DNA of 64,000 nucleotides. Origin: an uncultured Clostridia bacterium. GTDB lineage: Bacteria; Bacillota; Clostridia; Peptostreptococcales; Anaerovoracaceae. Below the pieces are notes generated by a model. The model did not search any database. It was not told where the DNA came from and was given only the letters and a program-made list of their open reading frames with translations. A program made the position numbers and the translations under genes. Each line of letters starts with the position of its first letter. The first letter of the stretch is position 1. The DNA is taken from assembly GCA_937900415.1 (NCBI GenBank), contig CALCEY010000014.1, positions 15,904 to 79,903 of the forward strand. The letters run 5' to 3'. This document shows positions 55,767-63,865 of this stretch, piece after piece.

Positions 55767-56426
55767 ATGATGGCTGAAGCTAAAGACAATAGGGAACTGG
55801 AAACGGAGAACTTGATAATACGTCCATCCTGCTGGGAGGATACGGAATTATTTTATCTGTGGGAGACTAAGCCGGAGGTTACGGAATTTTTCAGCATAAG
55901 AGACGACCAGACGAAGGAGGAGGTCGTACGGAAATATATAAAAGACGATATGGACCCTGCGGCTGAACAGTTTACGATTTTGCTTAAGAGGGATTTGGCC
56001 GGCGAAATTGAAAGCGGTGAAGCAACCCGGCTTGAAATGAAAGCTGATAGTGAAGCAAGCTGCAAAACGAAAGATAAAGAGCGCTTCGGAAATGCAGAAC
56101 CGATAGGAAGGATAGTGATAGCTGACATTGAAGAGGGATGGAAAGCGGAGCTTTGGAGAATTTATATAGCCGACGCAGCACTTCGCAAAAGAGGCCTGGG
56201 AAAAGAAGCGATGCGGGCGGTTATGGCCTACTGTTTCGATTGCCTCAAGCTGGAGAGGCTCTATCTGGATCATTATACTGGAAATCCGGCGGCATATCTC
56301 TATCAGTCGCTGGGCTTTAAGTATGAAGGCGTTCTGCGTAAAAATTGCCGTAAAAACGGCGTTCTTTACGACGTACACCTGATGTCGATGCTGAGAGAGG
56401 AATACTATGAGAGAAGACAGGGCTGA
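55767..56426 (+). CDS. GNAT-family N-acetyltransferase (RimJ/RimL-like)
   Basis: A 219-residue acetyl-CoA-dependent acyltransferase. It begins ELETENLIIRPSCWEDTELFYLWETKPEVTEFF, as in RimJ/RimL-type Acetyltransf_3 proteins. The acetyl-CoA loop is RKRGLGKEAM, and LYLDHYTGNPAAYLYQSLGFKYEGVLRK completes the fold. A charged stretch of about 30 residues (EIESGEATRLEMKADSEA and on) is an unusual insertion between the core strands. The substrate may be a protein N-terminus or a small amine; it is not predictable. AGGAG lies 13 bases before the first of two adjacent ATG codons. Confidence 0.88.
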   Translation: MMAEAKDNRELETENLIIRPSCWEDTELFYLWETKPEVTEFFSIRDDQTKEEVVRKYIKDDMDPAAEQFTILLKRDLAGEIESGEATRLEMKADSEASCKTKDKERFGNAEPIGRIVIADIEEGWKAELWRIYIADAALRKRGLGKEAMRAVMAYCFDCLKLERLYLDHYTGNPAAYLYQSLGFKYEGVLRKNCRKNGVLYDVHLMSMLREEYYERRQG

Positions 56427-56462
56427 GCGATAAAGTTAAGCTGAGAAATACGACAAAATACA

Positions 56463-56491
56463 TTGCTAAAGTATTGATAAATAGTTAAAAT
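56463..56491 (+). promoter_or_regulatory. Promoter of the deoD group
   Basis: TTGCTA (56463-56468), a 17-bp spacer and TAAAAT (56486-56491), 71 bp before the start codon. Confidence 0.55.
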
Positions 56492-56562
56492 GTAAGAAAT
56501 ACGAAACAAAAATAAGTTAGTATCAAAGAAAAAATAAATTAAGAATGAAAGGGGAAAAAATC

Positions 56563-57270
56563 ATGTCAAACATTCCTACGCCTCATATAGAAGCAAAAGC
56601 AGGAGATTTCGCGGAAACAGTCCTTATGCCGGGAGACCCTCTGAGAGCTAAATTCATAGCTGAGACATTTCTGAAAGACGCAAAGCTGGTAAACAACGTA
56701 AGAGGAATCCAGGGCTACACGGGAACATATAAAGGAAAGAGAGTTTCTGTGATGGCCTCCGGAATGGGAATGCCGTCGATGGCAATATATTCATATGAAC
56801 TGTTCAATTTTTACGATGTTAAAAATATAATCAGAGTAGGAACCGCAGGAGTTGTGGATCCGGATTTAAAGGTCAGAGATGTGGTACTTGGTATGGGAGC
56901 CTGCACTAATTCCAATTATGCGGCGCAGTTTGACCTGCCGGGAACGTATGCTCCGATATGCTCCTATCAGCTTTTAAAGAAAGCAATCGACGAAGCTGAG
57001 AAAAAGGGTATTGAGGTTAAAGTGGGCAACATATATTCCTCAGACGCTTTTTACGACGACGCCCAGAGCCTTAGCAAATGGCAGAAGATGGGCGTTTTAG
57101 CGACGGAGATGGAAGCGGCGGCTTTATACATGAATGCAGCCAGAGCCGGAAAGAATGCTCTCGCCATATGCACCATTTCAGATAATCCGTTTACAGGAGA
57201 AGCAACTACGCCGGAAGAAAGGCAGCTTACGTTTACGGCAATGATGGAAATCGCTCTCGAAATCGCTTAA
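56563..57270 (+). CDS. deoD: Purine-nucleoside phosphorylase, DeoD type
   Basis: Cleaves purine (deoxy)ribonucleosides with phosphate to base and sugar 1-phosphate. The 235-residue hexameric type is recognised by IPTPHIEAKAGDFAETVLMPGDPLRAK, VGTAGVVDPDLKVRDVV, EMEAAALY and the catalytic Asp in TISDNPFTGE. The ATG at 56563 follows AAGGGGAAA; an ATG six codons earlier has no ribosome site. Two racemase-like genes follow at short distance, an unexpected partnership with no obvious metabolic link. Confidence 0.96.
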   Translation: MSNIPTPHIEAKAGDFAETVLMPGDPLRAKFIAETFLKDAKLVNNVRGIQGYTGTYKGKRVSVMASGMGMPSMAIYSYELFNFYDVKNIIRVGTAGVVDPDLKVRDVVLGMGACTNSNYAAQFDLPGTYAPICSYQLLKKAIDEAEKKGIEVKVGNIYSSDAFYDDAQSLSKWQKMGVLATEMEAAALYMNAARAGKNALAICTISDNPFTGEATTPEERQLTFTAMMEIALEIA

Positions 57271-57292
57271 GTTACCGAGGAGAAAATACATT

Positions 57293-58381
57293 ATGGAAAA
57301 CAGATACCCCAGACTTGAGATAAATTTAGCGCATCTGAAGCATAACGTGGCCACTGTAGTTGAAAAATGCGGAAGTCAGGGAGTTCAGGTCATAGGTGTT
57401 ATAAAAGGAGTGACGGGACTTCCCGAGGTCGCTAAAGTATTCGATGAGGGAGGAGTTGCTATGATAGCCTCATCAAGGCTTGAACAGATAGAAGACGCTG
57501 TAAACGCCGGAATAACCAAGCCCATGGTGCTCATAAGAATACCGATGAAAAGCGAAGTCTGCGATGTAATAAGGCTTACAGATATGAGCTTAAATAGCGA
57601 GCTGGAAGTTATAGAGGCTCTCAATGCCGAGGCCGGAAAGCAGGGAAAGCTTCACAAGGTAATCCTTATGGCCGAGATGGGAGATCTCAGAGAAGGCTAC
57701 TGGGACAGGGACGAGCTGATAGAGACAGCTGAATATATAGAGAATAAGCTGATAAATATACAGCTTGCCGGAGTAGGGTTCAATGTGGGCTGCTATGGTT
57801 CTATAATGCCGACTCCTGAAAAGCTTGAGGATCTGGTCGAAATTGCAGAGCAGGTGGAAAAGCGTATAGGACGTGAGCTTGAATATATAGCGGGAGGAGC
57901 TACTGCCAGCCTTATGAGAGTATGGGACGCAAATCTTCCTAAGAGGGTAAATCTGCTCAGAGTAGGCGAAGGCATTTTGCTGGCCCGAGATATGGACCAT
58001 TTCTATCATTATGATGTCAGTTGCCTTTATCAGGACGTTTTCCGACTCAAGGCCGAGGTTATCGAGGTAAAGGATAAACCGTCCCATCCGATAGGAACCA
58101 TAGCTGTCGATGCATTCGGACATACTCCCGAATATGTGGACAGAGGTATAAGACGCAGAGCCCTTCTTGCAGTGGGAAAGGTTGATTACGGCGATCCCGG
58201 AGAGCTTATTCCTATGGAAGAAGGCATCGAGATTTTGGGGGCTTCCAGCGACCATACGATTATAGATGTCGAGGACGCTGCAAGAGATTACAAGGTGGGA
58301 GATATAATGACGTTTGATATTTGTTACGCCACGCTCGTATATCTAACCAATTGCAGAAACGTGAATATCGTGTTTGTTTAA
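57293..58381 (+). CDS. Ornithine-racemase/alanine-racemase-like PLP protein, paralogue 1
   Basis: A 362-residue fold-type III PLP protein with an alanine-racemase N-terminal barrel. The PLP lysine is Lys38 in IGVIKGVTG. The motifs NVGCYGSIMPT and IAGGATASLMRVWD are shared with clostridial ornithine racemase (Orr) and YhfX-like proteins. It lacks the classical Alr C-terminal signature. It may racemise ornithine or another basic amino acid, which would feed D-ornithine fermentation; the exact substrate is not shown. It lies 22 bp after deoD. Confidence 0.82.
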   Translation: MENRYPRLEINLAHLKHNVATVVEKCGSQGVQVIGVIKGVTGLPEVAKVFDEGGVAMIASSRLEQIEDAVNAGITKPMVLIRIPMKSEVCDVIRLTDMSLNSELEVIEALNAEAGKQGKLHKVILMAEMGDLREGYWDRDELIETAEYIENKLINIQLAGVGFNVGCYGSIMPTPEKLEDLVEIAEQVEKRIGRELEYIAGGATASLMRVWDANLPKRVNLLRVGEGILLARDMDHFYHYDVSCLYQDVFRLKAEVIEVKDKPSHPIGTIAVDAFGHTPEYVDRGIRRRALLAVGKVDYGDPGELIPMEEGIEILGASSDHTIIDVEDAARDYKVGDIMTFDICYATLVYLTNCRNVNIVFV

Positions 58382-58422
58382 TCAGTTGTTGCATTTAGAA
58401 GCTCAATCAAAGGAAGTATAAC

Positions 58423-59466
58423 ATGAGGGAAAGTTATCCCAGGCTTGTAATAAATACCGGACATTTCAGAGAAAACGTTGAAGCTGTAATAAGGAGATGT
58501 TCTCTTTGTAATGTTGAAATAACGGGAGTTACTAAGGGAGTCAATGGAATTCACGAAGTAACGAAAGCATATGTAGAGGGCGGTGTAAAATCTATAGGAA
58601 CATCAAGACTGGAGCAGTTTGAAGGAATAAGAGAAGAATGCCCCGGTATTTCCCTGATGCTTATAAGGTCTCCTATGCTCAGTGAAATAAAGGATGTCGT
58701 AAGGATTACAGACGTCAGCCTAAATACTGAAATTGAAGTAATAAAGGCTCTTAACGAAGAAGCCGCGAGGCAGAATAAGACGCACGAAATAATTCTCATG
58801 ACCGACGTCGGAGACTTGAGAGAAGGCTTTTGGGATGAAGAGGAGCTGCTTTCGGCGGCTATTATGGCTGAAAAAGAGCTCGATAACATTTATCTGGCCG
58901 GAGTAGGAACTAATGTTGGCTGTTACGGAGCATTGGAGCCGACTGTCGAAACGCTGGAAAAACTGGCGGAGACTGCCGTGAAAATTGAGAAAAAAATAGG
59001 CCGTCCCCTTGATATTATTTCAGGAGGGGCCAGCAGCAGTCTTATGCGAATCTGGGACAGAGATATGCCGGAGAAAATAAATCACCTTCGTATAGGCGGA
59101 GAGGCGATGCTGGCATATACCAATAGGGTGATTTACGGCTATGATATGAGCGATCTGCATTACGATGCTTTCGCTCTTGAGGCAGAAATTGCAAGAGTAT
59201 TCAGAGTTGAAGGTGATAACGGAGAATTGAGGAAAAAAGCACTGCTCGATATAGGCCTCGCTGATTACTGCCATGCAGACGCTCTTTATCCGACGGAACA
59301 GGGAGTTAAGCTCGAAGCTTCTTTTGACGATTATACTTTGATGGATATAGAAGAAGCGAAAAGTGATTATAAGACAGGAGACATAATTACTTTCGGGCTC
59401 GTCTATGGAGCGTTGGTGTATCTTACGAAGAGCAGGAGCGTAAACTTTGAATTCATTGACAAATAG
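58423..59466 (+). CDS. Ornithine-racemase/alanine-racemase-like PLP protein, paralogue 2
   Basis: A 347-residue relative of the preceding protein, similar along the whole length. Lys38 in TGVTKGVNG aligns with the PLP lysine; NVGCYGALEPT and ISGGASSSLMRIWD are conserved. Differences gather in the C-terminal half, so the two may form a heteromer or act on different amino acids. It follows 41 bp after paralogue 1. Its last codons contain the -35 box of the greA promoter. Confidence 0.82.
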   Translation: MRESYPRLVINTGHFRENVEAVIRRCSLCNVEITGVTKGVNGIHEVTKAYVEGGVKSIGTSRLEQFEGIREECPGISLMLIRSPMLSEIKDVVRITDVSLNTEIEVIKALNEEAARQNKTHEIILMTDVGDLREGFWDEEELLSAAIMAEKELDNIYLAGVGTNVGCYGALEPTVETLEKLAETAVKIEKKIGRPLDIISGGASSSLMRIWDRDMPEKINHLRIGGEAMLAYTNRVIYGYDMSDLHYDAFALEAEIARVFRVEGDNGELRKKALLDIGLADYCHADALYPTEQGVKLEASFDDYTLMDIEEAKSDYKTGDIITFGLVYGALVYLTKSRSVNFEFIDK

Positions 59467-59498
59467 CCGTTCGTGGGATATAATACTCAGAACGGCTA
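59456..59498 (+). promoter_or_regulatory. Consensus promoter of greA-lysS with dyad
   Basis: TTGACA (59456-59461), a 17-bp spacer and TATAAT (59479-59484) match the sigma-70/sigma-A consensus perfectly. An inverted repeat TAGCCGTT (59464-59471)/AACGGCTA (59491-59498) brackets the -10. It could be an operator, or the right arm could fold in the leader RNA. Confidence 0.82.
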
Positions 59499-59529
59499 TA
59501 TATGAGGTCGAAAGGAGAAATAAATAAAT

Positions 59530-60003
59530 ATGTCAGAAGATATTTTATTGACCCAAGAGGGGTATGACAAAATAGTTGCAGAGCATGAAGAATTAGTTTC
59601 GGTAAGAAGAAAGGAAGTTTCGGAGAGGCTGAAAGAAGCCATTTCTTACGGAGACCTTTCTGAAAACTCCGAATATGACTCGGCTAAAAATGAACAGGCA
59701 GAGCTGGAGGAAAGAATCCTCAAGCTTGAAAATATGATTCGTAAAGCTAAGATAATCAATGAGCAGGAAATGAGCAGCGACAGAGTAAGCGTGGGGCTTA
59801 AAGTCAAGGTCAAGGATGTTGATTCCGGCGACGAGATGGAATTTGTCATAGTAGGTTCAACAGAGGCCGACCCGTTCAGCGGCAAAATTTCCAACGAATC
59901 TGAAGTAGGAAAACATCTTCTGGGAAAGAAAAAGGGCGAGAAGGTTGAAATAGTGGTTCCAGACGGAATCCTTACTTACGAAATCGTTAATATCAGCAAG
60001 TAA
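59530..60003 (+). CDS. greA: Transcription elongation factor GreA
   Basis: Rescues backtracked RNA polymerase by stimulating transcript cleavage. The 157-residue protein has the N-terminal coiled coil (LTQEGYDKIVAEHEELVSVRRKEVSERLKEAISYGDLSENSEYDSAKNEQ region), with the acidic tip GDLSENSEYD. The C-terminal FKBP-like domain contains NESEVGKHLLGKKKGEKVE. The family length and gene order greA-lysS are common in Firmicutes. Confidence 0.97.
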   Translation: MSEDILLTQEGYDKIVAEHEELVSVRRKEVSERLKEAISYGDLSENSEYDSAKNEQAELEERILKLENMIRKAKIINEQEMSSDRVSVGLKVKVKDVDSGDEMEFVIVGSTEADPFSGKISNESEVGKHLLGKKKGEKVEIVVPDGILTYEIVNISK

Positions 60004-60029
60004 GAGTACAATCAGAGAGGTACTGTAAG

Positions 60030-62015
60030 ATGAGTATGGAAGAAATAAGAGATAATTTGACTTCCGAAGAAAAGGAAACCGAAATATCGGAAGAAAGCTT
60101 AAATGAACTGAGAAAAATAAGAAGAGATAAGCTCAAAGCTCTCCAGGAGGCAGGAAGAAATCCTTTTATACATGAAACTTGGGACGTAACGGCCCACAGC
60201 ATGGATATAAAAGAAAATTTCGACGCAATGGAAGATCAGGAGGTCTCCTGCGCAGGAAGAATAATGGCTTTCAGAAATATGGGCAAGGCTTCTTTTATAG
60301 ATATACAGGACAAACAGGGAAGAATCCAGTGCTATGTGAGGCGCGACGTCATAGGAGACGAGGAATACAAATGGTTTAAAACCTATGACATAGGTGATAT
60401 AGTAGGTGTGACCGGAACTGTTTTTAAAACCAAGCACGGCGAAGTATCCATAAAGACAGAACGAGTGATGCTGCTTTCAAAGTCGCTCCAGATACTGCCC
60501 GACAAGTGGCACGGACTTAAAGATACCGATCTCAGATATCGTCAGAGATATTTAGATCTTATTGTAAACCCTGAAGTTAAAGAGACTTTTGTTAAGCGTG
60601 CTAAAATAATAAAAGAAATTAAGAGAGTTTTAGAGGATGATTATGGCTTTCTGGAGGTGGATACTCCTATTCTTACTACCATAGCAGGAGGCGCTAACGC
60701 CAGACCATTCAACACTCATCACAATACGCTGGACATTGATATGAAGCTTCGTATCTCCAATGAGCTGTATCTTAAGAGGCTGATAGTCGGCGGACTTGAC
60801 AGAGTGTATGAGATGGGCAAGATGTTCAGAAACGAGGGAATGGACAGGAATCATAATCCGGAATTCACCAGCATGGAATGTTATATGGCTTACGGCAATA
60901 TGGAAAGCGTAATGGAAGTTACTGAACAGTTGGTGTATAAGGCCGCGCTTGCAGCTAATGGAACGCCTGTAATACAGTATCAGGGCAAGGAGTTCGACGT
61001 TACCCCTCCGTGGAGAAGACTGGATATGACCGACGCTGTAAAAGAGATTACGGGCGTTGATTTCCATAAGATAGATTCAGATGAAGAGGCCAGAGAGGCA
61101 GCCGTAAAGCAGGGAATGAATGAAGAGGATGTCAGAGGTATGAGCAGGGGTAAGATTATAGCCGAGATGTTCGAGGAATTTTGTGAAGAAGCTCCCGGAT
61201 ACCTGGACGGCCCTGTATTCGTAACCGGACATCCGGTTGACATTTCCCCTCTTTCAAAGAGGGATCCGGAAGATCCGAGGATAACGAGGAGATTCGAGGG
61301 ATACATCAACGGATGGGAGGTTTGCAACGCTTTCTCTGAACTTAACGATCCGATAGATCAGTTCGAGAGATTCACGATTCAGCAAAAACAGCTGGATACA
61401 GGCGCAGACGATGAGGCGCATCCGATGGATATGGACTTCGTCAATGCTCTTGAAGTCGGACTTCCTCCTACAGGAGGCTTGGGCGTAGGTATAGACAGAG
61501 TTATAATGCTGATTTGCGACGCTCCAAGCATAAGAGACGTCATATTGTTCCCGACAATGAAACCCTTAGATGGTGTAAAGAAAGAAATTGGTGTAAGCTC
61601 TGAGGCAGTTGAAGCCCCGAAAGCCGAGCCGGAAAAGATTGATTTCTCCAAAGTAGAGATCGAGCCTTTGTTCAAGGACTTCGTGGATTTTGAGACTTTC
61701 TCAAAATCCGATTTCAGAGCCGTCAAGGTGCTTGCCTGCGAAGCAGTTCCCAAGTCCAAGAAGCTCTTAAAATTTACGCTGGATGACGGAACAAGCGAAA
61801 ACAGGACGATTTTAAGCGGTATTCATGCTTATTACGAGCCGGAAGAACTGGTTGGAAAAACTTGTATTGCAATCGTCAACCTGCCGCCAAGACCGATGAT
61901 GGGTATTGACTCCTGCGGTATGCTTATTAGTGCGGTACACCGCGAGGAGGGCGAAGAAAGGCTTCGTCTTCTGATGGTGGACGACCACATTCCGGCAGGT
62001 GCAAAGCTCTATTAA
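60030..62015 (+). CDS. lysS: Lysyl-tRNA synthetase with C-terminal tRNA-binding domain
   Basis: Class II synthetase that charges tRNA-Lys. The 661 residues exceed the usual ~500. The N-terminal OB fold binds the anticodon. The catalytic core has motif 2 FRNEGMDRNHNPEFT and motif 3 GLGVGIDRVIML. After about residue 510 comes an acidic linker, then an OB-fold domain (about 545-661). This has the pattern of Trbp111/EMAP II and the MetRS C-terminus: FSKSDFRAVKVLACEAVPKSKKLLKF and VNLPPRPMMGIDSCGMLIS. Such an addition should tighten tRNA binding. The gene lies 26 bp after greA. Confidence 0.95.
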   Translation: MSMEEIRDNLTSEEKETEISEESLNELRKIRRDKLKALQEAGRNPFIHETWDVTAHSMDIKENFDAMEDQEVSCAGRIMAFRNMGKASFIDIQDKQGRIQCYVRRDVIGDEEYKWFKTYDIGDIVGVTGTVFKTKHGEVSIKTERVMLLSKSLQILPDKWHGLKDTDLRYRQRYLDLIVNPEVKETFVKRAKIIKEIKRVLEDDYGFLEVDTPILTTIAGGANARPFNTHHNTLDIDMKLRISNELYLKRLIVGGLDRVYEMGKMFRNEGMDRNHNPEFTSMECYMAYGNMESVMEVTEQLVYKAALAANGTPVIQYQGKEFDVTPPWRRLDMTDAVKEITGVDFHKIDSDEEAREAAVKQGMNEEDVRGMSRGKIIAEMFEEFCEEAPGYLDGPVFVTGHPVDISPLSKRDPEDPRITRRFEGYINGWEVCNAFSELNDPIDQFERFTIQQKQLDTGADDEAHPMDMDFVNALEVGLPPTGGLGVGIDRVIMLICDAPSIRDVILFPTMKPLDGVKKEIGVSSEAVEAPKAEPEKIDFSKVEIEPLFKDFVDFETFSKSDFRAVKVLACEAVPKSKKLLKFTLDDGTSENRTILSGIHAYYEPEELVGKTCIAIVNLPPRPMMGIDSCGMLISAVHREEGEERLRLLMVDDHIPAGAKLY

Positions 62016-62025
62016 GATAAAAAGA

Positions 62026-62065
62026 GCCTTATGTCGGCGTGCGTTTGCGGACACCGACATAAGGC
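62026..62065. terminator. 12-bp hairpin after lysS
   Basis: GCCTTATGTCGG (62026-62037) pairs perfectly with CCGACATAAGGC (62054-62065). The T-rich tail lies on the minus-strand side, so it is a better terminator for leftward transcription, but it may still punctuate lysS. Confidence 0.65.
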
Positions 62066-62241
62066 GAAAAATACAGGTCGACGTCATTCGACGTGATGTA
62101 AGGATGTATCGTTTTGGCAGGTAAAACGGGATGTACTTCATTTTCTGAAAATCTCGGATTTTACACAGATATACCAATTTTACACCAATAGGTGCGGAAA
62201 TCGGTGCAGAGCAGAAAAAATCGCATAATTAATGAGAAAAC

Positions 62242-62280
62242 AAAAAGGGCGATGTCTGTCTGACAGACATCGCCCTTTTT
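62242..62280. terminator. Strong bidirectional terminator
   Basis: AAAAAGGGCGATGTCTG and CAGACATCGCCCTTTTT form a perfect 17-bp stem with a five-base loop. A and T tracts on both sides suit both directions. The 361-bp gap 62016-62376 holds this, the previous hairpin and the XRE promoter, but no gene. Confidence 0.88.
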
Positions 62281-62314
62281 GAAGGAGTAAAACAGGAAAG
62301 TAAATCTACGTTGC

Positions 62315-62343
62315 TTGCGGCAACGGGCGATTCTTCGTACAAT
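62315..62343 (+). promoter_or_regulatory. Promoter of the truncated XRE gene
   Basis: TTGCGG (62315-62320), a 17-bp spacer and TACAAT (62338-62343). The ribosome site AAAGGAGG follows. Confidence 0.55.
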
Positions 62344-62376
62344 GATGGCAGCGAATAAAGAAAGGAGGCTTCACCG

Positions 62377-62511
62377 ATGCTGAAAGAAAACATCAAAACA
62401 ATACGGAAATCAAAAGGTCTTTCTCAACAAGAACTTGCGATAAAGCTGAATGTAGTGAGGCAGACGATTTCAAAGTGGGAGCAAGGAGCTTCCCAAACAA
62501 AAGGATATTAA
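62377..62511 (+). pseudogene. XRE-family regulator, truncated after the helix-turn-helix
   Basis: A 44-codon frame with an excellent ribosome site. It encodes an almost complete Cro/cI helix-turn-helix (LKENIKTIRKSKGLSQQELA, then VVRQTISKWEQG) and stops shortly after. Complete relatives continue with further helices and usually a membrane or dimerisation part. No continuation is seen in other frames nearby, so it is probably a 3-prime deletion made when the downstream segment arrived. A small DNA-binding peptide could still be made. Confidence 0.7.
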
Positions 62512-62560
62512 GAAATAATCTGTGTTTACCTGCTTGCAGAATACTGATGTATAAGAGAAT

Positions 62561-62586
62561 GACACTTGAAATATAGTGTCTTTTTC
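62561..62586 (+). terminator. Terminator after the XRE remnant
   Basis: GACACT (62561-62566) pairs with AGTGTC (62575-62580), followed by TTTTTC. Between 62587 and 62847 only AT-rich sequence and a weaker hairpin (GACG/CGTC with T7 near 62757-62773) are seen. Confidence 0.6.
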
Positions 62587-62847
62587 TACATAAAAAAACA
62601 GATACTAAATTAAGAAAACCCGCATAAATACAGCATCTATTAGCAAAATAGCAAGAAGAAAATAAGAAAAATTACAACGAAATTACAACAAATGAAAGAG
62701 CCTGATGTAACGGCTTATAAAGAGAAATACAGAGTTATAAGAAATCGACGTTTGAAACAGAGCGTCTTTTTTTATGTAGTGAACAATATACTATTTCATT
62801 TCTGCTTGATTACCTCAAAACTTATTTAACACATTTAAGGAATTTTC

Positions 62848-62876
62848 TTAAGACTTTATTGTACGAATTTTATAAT
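62848..62876 (+). promoter_or_regulatory. Promoter of the methyltransferase gene
   Basis: TTAAGA (62848-62853), a 17-bp spacer and TATAAT (62871-62876). Confidence 0.5.
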
Positions 62877-62930
62877 AATGATAAAATAAATTAGTCAAAT
62901 CTAACTCATTATACGAGGAGGTGTGTTGTT

Positions 62931-63536
62931 ATGTCTTTTTTTCAAAACACTTGTAAACCTAAAGGACTTGGTGGAAACCTTATGGTTAATATGATGAATA
63001 TAGGTCATTCTTCTATGGCAGAATGGGGATTGAAACATATAAAAATTCAAGATAACGACATATCATTAGACATTGGCTGTGGTGGTGCAAATATAAAAAA
63101 ATTATTAAAGAAAAGTCCAAAGGGCAAAGTTTTCGGCATTGATTATTCAGATGTTAGTGTTAGAAAATCAAAAAAAGTGAATAAATTGGCAGTAAAAAGA
63201 AAGCGTTGTGAAATTCTGCAAAGCAATGTGCAGGAACTTCCTTTTGCTGATGAAACCTTTGACTTGGCAACTGCTTTTGAAACAATATATTTTTGGTCTG
63301 ATATTGACCGAAGTTTTAGGCAGATATATAGAGTGCTAAAAAAAGGTGGAGTTTTTATGATTTGTAATGAGTCAAATGGCGAAAATGACAAAGATAAAAA
63401 ATGGACAGAGATTATAAAGGGAATGAAAATTTATACTTCCAAAGAGATTAAATATTCTTTAGAAAAAGCAGGATTTACGCAGATAGAAACAAACAAAAAT
63501 GGCAAAGGCTGGCTTTGTATAGTTGCTCGAAGGTAA
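62931..63536 (+). CDS. Class I SAM-dependent methyltransferase
   Basis: A 201-residue methyltransferase (Methyltransf_11 type). Motif I is LDIGCGGAN at 46-54, motif II SNVQELPFADETFDLATAFETIYFW, and LKKGGVFMICNE lies after it. It probably methylates a small molecule; the substrate is unknown. The ribosome site GAGGAGG is strong. Codon use is clearly more AT-rich (AAA, ATT, TTT) than in the genes before 62 kb, which suggests acquisition from another lineage. Confidence 0.9.
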   Translation: MSFFQNTCKPKGLGGNLMVNMMNIGHSSMAEWGLKHIKIQDNDISLDIGCGGANIKKLLKKSPKGKVFGIDYSDVSVRKSKKVNKLAVKRKRCEILQSNVQELPFADETFDLATAFETIYFWSDIDRSFRQIYRVLKKGGVFMICNESNGENDKDKKWTEIIKGMKIYTSKEIKYSLEKAGFTQIETNKNGKGWLCIVARR

Positions 63537-63616
63537 AGTAACTTTTATATTCTGCTTAGTATATTTAGCGGATATGCTCAACATTTTGCAAACCGATGGA
63601 GCAATCCAGCCACGTT

Positions 63617-63720
63617 GACGGGAAAATCTCTCAAAGATTTTTCCGTCATGCTTGCAAGGGGCTGGTTAGCTTCGGCGGTTTGGCGAGCGTAGCGAGCCTT
63701 ATAAGCCCCCGTTATCTAAC
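63617..63720. other. Hairpin-rich intergenic block
   Basis: GACGGGAAAATCT (63617-63629) pairs over 13 positions with AGATTTTTCCGTC (63635-63647). It is followed by GGCGAGC/GCGAGCC-type repeats near 63680-63700 and the stem GCCCCC/GGGGGC near 63704-63727. Such blocks are typical of spacers in mobile elements. A 70-codon frame at 63596-63808 crosses it without a ribosome site and is not believed. Confidence 0.55.
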
Positions 63721-63865
63721 AAGGGGGCAGAAAAAACAAAAGACAATGGGCATTTACAAACGTAAAACGTTGTATTTACAAGGTAAAACTGCATTTTACA
63801 TGATGTGATATAAAAAGTATCTATTTCACATGGCAAATATAAACTTATCGAGGAGGATTATATAA

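Noticed and set aside
63596..63808. 70-codon frame in the right-hand spacer
   Set aside because: Lies across strong hairpins and lacks a ribosome site; composition looks non-coding.
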